Assembly: GCA_905478725.1 (NCBI GenBank)
Contig: CAJQJT010000024.1
Location: forward strand, 1 to 10,842
Source: an uncultured Pseudomonadales bacterium
GTDB lineage: Bacteria > Pseudomonadota > Gammaproteobacteria > Pseudomonadales > Porticoccaceae
Direction of reading: 5' to 3'
Length of the DNA: 10,842 nucleotides
Each line of letters begins with the position of its first letter. Position 1 is the first letter of the stretch. Of this stretch, positions 6,720 to 10,842 are shown in pieces. The position numbers were made by a program, and so were the translations under genes. The notes below the pieces were generated by a model. The model was given only the letters and a program-made list of their open reading frames with translations, was not told the origin of the DNA and did not search any database.

Positions 6720-8094
6720 TTGCCAGCGCCTGAATTCTGCGTCGCGAAACAATGTTCCATCTAGTCATCAAACCAATTCCGGCGCAGGATGCGCCAATCA
6801 CAGTACCTACCCAAAACCCATAGACTCCCATTGGCTCGCCCCAAATATCGGTGAGCGCCAAAGAGTAGGCGATTGGGAAGGCGATGACCCAGAACGCGAC
6901 CACCTGAATCAATAGCGGTATGCGCACATCTTTATAGCCGCGCAGTGCACCGCTGGCGGTCATCTGCAGGGAATCCACAGAGCCCAATACGGCAGCAAAC
7001 AAAAACAAGTTGGCAGCGATTAGCTGAACATTGGGATCGGCACTAAATAGCGCCGCCAGGTCTTCTCTCAGAGTGATCTTTAACGCCGCCGTGGTCAGAC
7101 CGAGGATAAAGACCATCTTGTAACCGACTATACAGAAGCGTCGCGCCAGCTTTGGATCGCCAGCGCCCTCGGCCATGGCCACCTTAATGGTCAGCGCCGA
7201 AGCTACGCCCAGGGGCACCATAAAGGCCAGAGAATCTATGTTGATGGCGATGGCATGGGCGCCCACCACATCCGAACCCAAGTGAGCGATCATCAGTGGG
7301 ATAATGGCGAAAAACATAATTTCTGCGGCTATATTGAGCGCGATAGGAACGCCTAGGCGCAAGATATTAATGATCGCCGCGATGTTGACCCGGGCAAAAT
7401 CACTATAGAGTTTTAATGCACGCATGGTACTGGAGCGCTGGGCATAGATCGCCATGCAGATCAGCAGGAAAGTCATCACTATGGCGGTAGCCCAGCCAGC
7501 ACCAGCTCCGCCCATTGCTGGGACTCCTAGTTTGCCGAACACCAGCACATAGTCGAGAACAATATTAAGCAGGAATGCGGCGCCGTTAAACACCATCACC
7601 GGTCGAATATCACCCATACCCTCGAAGGTGGTACGGAAGACAAAAAATGCTGGAAACATGAGTCCGGTAATCAAAAATGGCAGCATATAGCGGCGGCCGA
7701 CATCGTAAACTTCCGCGGGAATTTGTAGTTCTCCGAGAATATAAATGCCAAACAGGATGCCGCAGTTCACCGCTAGACCCACAGGTACAGCTAACCACAG
7801 CGCCTGCTGAAACTGGAAACGCACCAGATGGCGATTCCCCGCCCCCCAGTGGTTGCCAATAATCGGGCTATTGCCGAGCATAATGCCAATCACAATAAGA
7901 TTGATTACTGCCCAGATACTTCCGCCCAACTGCACTGCTGCCAGTTCGTCGGCGCTGATTTGGCCGGCCATATAAATATCGGTTACAGTCATACCGACCA
8001 CAGCCACCTGACCGAAAATCAGCGGTCCGGCAAGGGACCAGAGCTGTTTCGCATGGCTGAGTTGTGAGGATCTATTAGTATTGTCGGCGGGCAT
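6712..8094 (-). CDS. MATE-family multidrug efflux transporter (NorM-like)
   Basis: This is an inner-membrane antiporter of the MATE family, expected to export cationic or aromatic compounds in exchange for sodium ions or protons; the actual substrate cannot be read from sequence. From the chosen ATG it has 460 residues, normal for the family, with about 12 hydrophobic segments in two homologous halves. The first helix contains GMTVTDIYMAGQIS, whose aspartate (D39) corresponds to the conserved helix-1 acidic residue of NorM. GNSPIIGNHWGAGN and, late in the second half, GVYGFWVGTVIGAS are family-like. The same frame stays open upstream to a TTG at 8145, giving 477 residues, but those 17 extra residues are polar and unlike a MATE N-terminus, so I prefer ATG 8094. 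Neither start has a clear Shine-Dalgarno. It converges with prmC and diverges from doxX. Confidence 0.92.
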   Translation of the reverse strand: MPADNTNRSSQLSHAKQLWSLAGPLIFGQVAVVGMTVTDIYMAGQISADELAAVQLGGSIWAVINLIVIGIMLGNSPIIGNHWGAGNRHLVRFQFQQALWLAVPVGLAVNCGILFGIYILGELQIPAEVYDVGRRYMLPFLITGLMFPAFFVFRTTFEGMGDIRPVMVFNGAAFLLNIVLDYVLVFGKLGVPAMGGAGAGWATAIVMTFLLICMAIYAQRSSTMRALKLYSDFARVNIAAIINILRLGVPIALNIAAEIMFFAIIPLMIAHLGSDVVGAHAIAINIDSLAFMVPLGVASALTIKVAMAEGAGDPKLARRFCIVGYKMVFILGLTTAALKITLREDLAALFSADPNVQLIAANLFLFAAVLGSVDSLQMTASGALRGYKDVRIPLLIQVVAFWVIAFPIAYSLALTDIWGEPMGVYGFWVGTVIGASCAGIGLMTRWNIVSRRRIQALANL

Positions 8095-8173
8095 GTTTGG
8101 CACAGGGTAATTTAAGACTTCATTCTCGTTTAATGGACAGCGCAATGCGAGGGAAAACAGGGCGTATTCGAGG

Positions 8174-8203
8174 AATATATGCTAACTGATATAGAGGTTG
8201 GAA
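8174..8203 (-). promoter_or_regulatory. Candidate promoter for the MATE gene
   Basis: Read on the minus strand, TATATT (8179-8174) matches the -10 consensus at five of six positions. TTCCAA (8203-8198) lies 18 bp upstream as a weak -35 with three matches. Transcription would begin near 8167, leaving about 72 nt before the ATG at 8094. This is a by-eye call in an AT-rich spacer, where chance matches are common. Confidence 0.3.
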
Positions 8204-8260
8204 TTTTTTAGCCAAGCGGCAATCTAAATTTCCACTGACACAATCTGTAATAACAAAATC

Positions 8261-8266
8261 AAGGAG
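8261..8266 (+). promoter_or_regulatory. Strong ribosome binding site deciding the doxX start
   Basis: AAGGAG at 8261-8266 is the best Shine-Dalgarno in the window. It stands only 2 nt before the first in-frame ATG (8269) but 8 nt before the second (8275), which favours 8275 as the translation start. Confidence 0.75.
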
Positions 8267-8274
8267 CGATGGAT

Positions 8275-8925
8275 ATGCAACAGCTGGTTATCTGGTACAA
8301 CCTCTTCCTCTCAAAACTCAAATATATTGACTGGCTCGGGCCCCTCGCTTTGCGGCTCTATCTGGCGCCGATTTTTATTGGTGTAGGTCTGCATAAATTT
8401 GCCAACTGGGACGACATGGTGGCTTGGTTTGGTAACCCCGATTGGGGCTTGGGGCTACCTGCCCCCGCTTTAATGGTACTGCTCGCCGCCAGTGCAGAAT
8501 TGATTGGCGGCCTGGCTCTGCTGGTGGGTTTGGCTACTCGGTTGGTGGCCATCCCGCTGATGGTGACCATGATGGTGGCGGCGGGTAGTGCTCATTGGGA
8601 CAACGGTTGGTTCGCCATTGCTCCCGGAGATCCCCATACCAGCACAGCTAAGGTATTGGCTATGGTTGGCGTGCCAGCGGCGGAGAGAAGTCTTGAAAAT
8701 AGCGTTGGTGTCGGTGAGCGCTTAGGCGCGGCCAAGGCGCTTTTGAAACGCCACGGCAACTACAGCTGGCTCACCGAGAAGGGCGGTTTGGTGATTTTGA
8801 ATAACGGCATCGAGTTTGCGGCGACCTATTTTATTATGCTGTTGATGCTTTTGTTTACTGGCCCTGGGCGCTGGTTTAGTCTCGACTATTGGATTGCCAG
8901 GCGGGTAGGTCCGAACAAGCTGTAG
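8275..8925 (+). CDS. DoxX-family integral membrane protein
   Basis: This is a small inner-membrane protein of the DoxX superfamily, whose members are linked to respiratory quinol oxidases, redox homeostasis or thiosulfate oxidation in different organisms; no specific role can be assigned here. From ATG 8275 it has 216 residues. The family core is GPLALRLYLAPIFIGVGLHKF followed by two close hydrophobic segments (ALMVLLAASAELIGGLALLV and LATRLVAIPLMVTMMVAAG). A last segment near the C-terminus (EFAATYFIMLLMLLFTGPG) completes four predicted membrane spans. Between spans three and four lies a polar loop of about 75 residues, starting HWDNGWFAIAPGDPHTS, which makes the protein longer than a minimal DoxX of roughly 130-150 residues. 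It appears monocistronic: a hairpin follows the stop and a separate promoter precedes the helicase. Confidence 0.85.
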   Translation: MQQLVIWYNLFLSKLKYIDWLGPLALRLYLAPIFIGVGLHKFANWDDMVAWFGNPDWGLGLPAPALMVLLAASAELIGGLALLVGLATRLVAIPLMVTMMVAAGSAHWDNGWFAIAPGDPHTSTAKVLAMVGVPAAERSLENSVGVGERLGAAKALLKRHGNYSWLTEKGGLVILNNGIEFAATYFIMLLMLLFTGPGRWFSLDYWIARRVGPNKL

Positions 8926-8940
8926 CATGCGGCACAGGGC

Positions 8941-8979
8941 GTCGGCGGGCCAGATTACAAAACCAAACGGCTCGCCGAC
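8941..8979 (+). terminator. GC-rich hairpin after doxX, possible terminator
   Basis: The arm at 8941-8951 (GTCGGCGGGCC) pairs with 8969-8979 (GGCTCGCCGAC) over 11 positions, one of them a G-U wobble, around a 17-nt A-rich loop. It begins 15 nt after the doxX stop. The downstream bases (AATTCTGCTAC) are not a real U-tract, so intrinsic termination would be imperfect or dependent on another factor. Confidence 0.45.
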
Positions 8980-8984
8980 AATTC

Positions 8985-8993
8985 TGCTACAAT
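8985..8993 (+). promoter_or_regulatory. Extended -10 promoter for the RhlB-type helicase
   Basis: TGC followed directly by TACAAT (8988-8993) is a good extended -10 element, five of six on the hexamer plus the TGn. No convincing -35 is seen 16-18 bp upstream, as expected when an extended -10 compensates. The start point would be near 9000, giving a leader of about 100 nt before the TTG at 9099. Confidence 0.5.
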
Positions 8994-9098
8994 CGCGCCT
9001 CAAATATGTGCACACAGCGTTTCAAAGAGATTGCCTTAAAGCGGCTAGCGTGCATTGAACCCGGTGTTTAATCACTGTCCAAATATGCGTGCCCAAAC

Positions 9099-10842
9099 TT
9101 GACTGAAACTACAGCCCCAGAAAATTCGACTCCCAATAACGAAGCCAAAAAGTCATCAGTGCGAGGTCCAAGACGTCGCGGACGTGGCCGTGGTCGCAAC
9201 ACTAACAGCGCCGACAAAGCCTGGAGCGCCGACCAATTCGTTGTCGAAGTGCAAGAGGGCAAAGCCCGCTTCCACGACTTCGATCTGCCACTACCTCTGC
9301 TGCAAGCGATTCAGACTGCTGGCTTTAGTTATGCCACACCGATTCAGGGTGCTTCGCTGCCCCATACTTTGCGCGGCCATGACATGGTCGGCAAGGCACA
9401 GACAGGCACAGGTAAAACCGCTGCCTTTCTGATCAGCATTATCAATGACCTACTCAAATTCCCGGTCGAAGACGAGCGCTATATGGGCGAAGCCCGCGCA
9501 TTGATTCTCGCGCCGACTCGCGAGCTGGCGATTCAGATTGGCGAAGATGCAGAACAGCTGGTTCAACACACAGACCTCAAAGTACACACCCTGGTCGGTG
9601 GTATGGACTACGCCAAGCAGCTGCACAAAATTAAGCGTTCACACTGCGATATTTTGGTGGGAACTCCGGGACGTCTGCTGGATTTTGCCAGTAATAAAGA
9701 CGTTCACCTGGATCAGGTGGAAGTACTGGTTATCGATGAAGCTGACCGTATGTTGGATATGGGCTTTATTCCCCAAGTCCGTCGTCTAGTGCGTTCAACG
9801 CCACCCAAAGAAGATCGTCAAACATTACTGTTTTCCGCCACCTTTACCGATGACGTGATGCGTCTGTCGGAGCAGTGGACGGATAAACCAGTGAAGCTTG
9901 AGATGGAGCCGGAGCGCGTCGCTACGGATACCGTCGAGCAGAAAATCTTTATCACTACCGCCAGTGAAAAGTTTGCCCTGCTGCAAAATATTCTTAAAAG
10001 TGATGATGTTCAGAGCGTTATGGTGTTTGCCAACCGTCGCGACATCTGTCGCACTCTCTATGAGCGTTTGAAGAAACAGGGTTTCAAAGTGGGTTTGATT
10101 GCCGGTGATGTGCCTCAGGCGCGTCGCATGAAAACACTGGAAGGCTTTAAGAGCGGTGCCATTAAAGTGATGGTCGCCACAGATGTGGCCGGTCGTGGTA
10201 TTCACGTCAATGGCGTTAGCCACGTGATTAACTTCACCCTGCCAGAAGAGCCTGAAGACTATGTGCACCGTATTGGCCGCACTGGTCGTGCTGGGGAGAC
10301 CGGTATCTCCATAAGCTTTGCCTGTGAAGACGATGCATTCTTGCTCGAGCCGATCGAGAAGCTGTTAGATATGAAGCTGTCTTGCACAATGCCTGATGAA
10401 TCCTTGTTGACCGAGTCACCTGCTCCAGTGCGCAAAGCGCCGGTTGCCAAAAAAGAGCCAGTAGCCAAAGAAGAGCCAGTAGCCAAAAAAGAGCCAGTAG
10501 CCAAAGAAGAGCCTGTTGTTGAAGCAGCGCCGGTAGTTAAGGAAACGCCCGTAGCTAAAGAAGTGCCCGTGGCTAAAGAAGTGCCCGTGGCTAATGAAAC
10601 ATCTGCGGCAGTTGCACAAGAGCCAGCGCAAGCTGAGATCGTTCTCGAGGCGCCAGCAGAAGTTGAAGCGGTTGTTGCAGTTGAGGTTGTAGAGCCTTCA
10701 GCTCAAGAAGAGCCCTCAGCGGATAAAGAGCCCTCAGCTCAAGAAGAGCCTTCAGCCAGTAAAGAGCCTTCAGCGGATAAAGAGCCCTCAGCTAAACAAG
10801 AGCCCTCAGCGGATAAAGAACCCTCAGCTCAAGAAGAGCCTT
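9099..10842 (+). CDS. rhlB: DEAD-box ATP-dependent RNA helicase RhlB, 3'-truncated by window edge
   Basis: RhlB unwinds structured RNA; in E. coli it is the helicase of the RNase E degradosome. Here 581 codons are visible with no stop. Helicase motifs are in order: Q motif (FHDFDL...TPIQ), motif I AQTGTGKT (100-107), PTRELA, TPGR, DEAD (213-216), SAT (246-248), [19 protein letters not shown] and HRIGRTGR (390-397). The region after motif VI ([20 protein letters not shown]) is closer to RhlB than to RhlE or SrmB. An N-terminal extension has an Arg/Gly-rich stretch ([12 protein letters not shown], about residues 21-32). No ATG exists in frame between the upstream stop (9069-9071) and the helicase core; TTG at 9099 gives a sensible N-terminus ([14 protein letters not shown]), with GTG at 9159 as alternative. 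From residue 448 the tail is Pro/Ala/Glu/Lys-rich hexapeptide repeats, far longer than the tail of E. coli RhlB (about 421 residues in all). Confidence 0.93.
   Translation, partial: MTETTAPENSTPNNEAKKSSVRGPRRRGRGRGRNTNSADKAWSADQFVVEVQEGKARFHDFDLPLPLLQAIQTAGFSYATPIQGASLPHTLRGHDMVGKAQTGTGKTAAFLISIINDLLKFPVEDERYMGEARALILAPTRELAIQIGEDAEQLVQHTDLKVHTLVGGMDYAKQLHKIKRSHCDILVGTPGRLLDFASNKDVHLDQVEVLVIDEADRMLDMGFIPQVRRLVRSTPPKEDRQTLLFSATFTDDVMRLSEQWTDKPVKLEMEPERVATDTVEQKIFITTASEKFALLQNILKSDDVQSVMVFANRRDICRTLYERLKKQGFKVGLIAGDVPQARRMKTLEGFKSGAIKVMVATDVAGRGIHVNGVSHVINFTLPEEPEDYVHRIGRTGRAGETGISISFACEDDAFLLEPIEKLLDMKLSCTMPDESLLTESPAPVRKAPVAKKEPVAKEEPVAKKEPVAKEEPVVEAAPVVKETPVAKEVPVAKEVPVANETSAAVAQEPAQAEIVLEAPAEVEAVVAVEVVEPSAQEEPSADKEPSAQEEPSASKEPSADKEPSAKQEPSADKEPSAQEEP
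10440..10601 (+). repeat. First 18-bp tandem array in the rhlB tail (PVAKxE)
   Basis: Nine consecutive 18-bp units, in frame, encode hexapeptides of the form P-V-A-K-[KE]-E. The first four alternate PVAKKE and PVAKEE. The units at 10458 and 10494 are identical at DNA level, indicating duplication of a 36-bp pair. Later units drift ([18 protein letters not shown] twice, PVANET). Confidence 0.92.
10695..10842 (+). repeat. Second 18-bp tandem array in the rhlB tail (PSAxxE), continuing past the window
   Basis: Eight complete 18-bp units and the start of a ninth encode [48 protein letters not shown]. Codon choice is nearly uniform (CCC or CCT, TCA, GCG or GCT), so the units are almost identical at DNA level, suggesting recent expansion. 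The array has not ended at base 10842. Confidence 0.93.

Noticed and set aside
8095..8145. N-terminal extension of the MATE protein from TTG 8145
   Set aside because: The added residues are polar, have no Shine-Dalgarno, and the ATG at 8094 gives the usual MATE length.
8889..9071. Small plus-strand frame across the doxX/rhlB spacer
   Set aside because: It covers the hairpin and promoter in a different frame from both genes, with no ribosome binding site or family resemblance.
9825..10268. Minus-strand 147-codon frame
   Set aside because: It is antisense to the conserved second RecA-like domain of the helicase; no independent support.
10259..10631. Minus-strand reading frames with repeated aromatic FFGYW-like units opposite the rhlB tail
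   Set aside because: They are the antisense image of the 18-bp tandem repeats; periodic DNA opens several frames at once. No Shine-Dalgarno or separate promoter was seen.
10440..10842. Possible CRISPR array
   Set aside because: Units are contiguous 18-bp copies with no unique spacers, in frame with a helicase gene, and no cas genes are nearby.

Overview
The window is ordinary chromosomal DNA from a gammaproteobacterium. The block lbcA-like TPR lipoprotein–lolB–ispE, divergent from hemA–prfA–prmC, is the arrangement known from Pseudomonas and its relatives. GC content is moderate, and the RhlB and DoxX sequences resemble those of marine Cellvibrionales/SAR92-type bacteria, but that finer placement is a guess. 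Every gene lying wholly inside the window is intact. No insertion sequence, phage gene, tRNA, rRNA or CRISPR array is visible.

Layout. On the minus strand, 1-3179 holds an envelope/isoprenoid operon read leftwards: a TPR outer-membrane lipoprotein (LbcA-like), lolB (overlapping it by 4 nt) and ispE (13 nt further on, cut by the window edge). A 239-bp divergent spacer separates it from hemA–prfA–prmC (3419-6707). These encode the first committed enzyme of tetrapyrrole synthesis, release factor 1, and the methyltransferase that modifies the GGQ glutamine of RF1; prfA and prmC overlap by 1 nt. prmC converges on a MATE efflux transporter (minus strand, 6712-8094) with only 4 nt between the stop codons. 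A divergent spacer leads to a DoxX-family membrane protein (8275-8925). A GC-rich hairpin and an extended -10 promoter then precede a DEAD-box RNA helicase of the RhlB type (9099 to beyond the window end).

How they fit together. LolB inserts lipoproteins into the outer membrane, and the TPR protein encoded in front of it is itself a lipoprotein that would need that route. PrmC acts directly on the product of the gene before it. The MATE, DoxX and RhlB genes look like independent units.

The most unusual content is repetitive coding DNA. The RhlB C-terminal tail carries two successive 18-bp (hexapeptide) tandem arrays, the second running off the window, and the TPR lipoprotein ends in five 15-bp (pentapeptide) xxxNP units. 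Several short dyads in the spacers are reported with modest confidence. I see no clear evidence of a new multi-gene system. No stretch over 300 bases lacks a gene; the gaps are 3180-3418, 4676-4791, 8095-8274 and 8926-9098.
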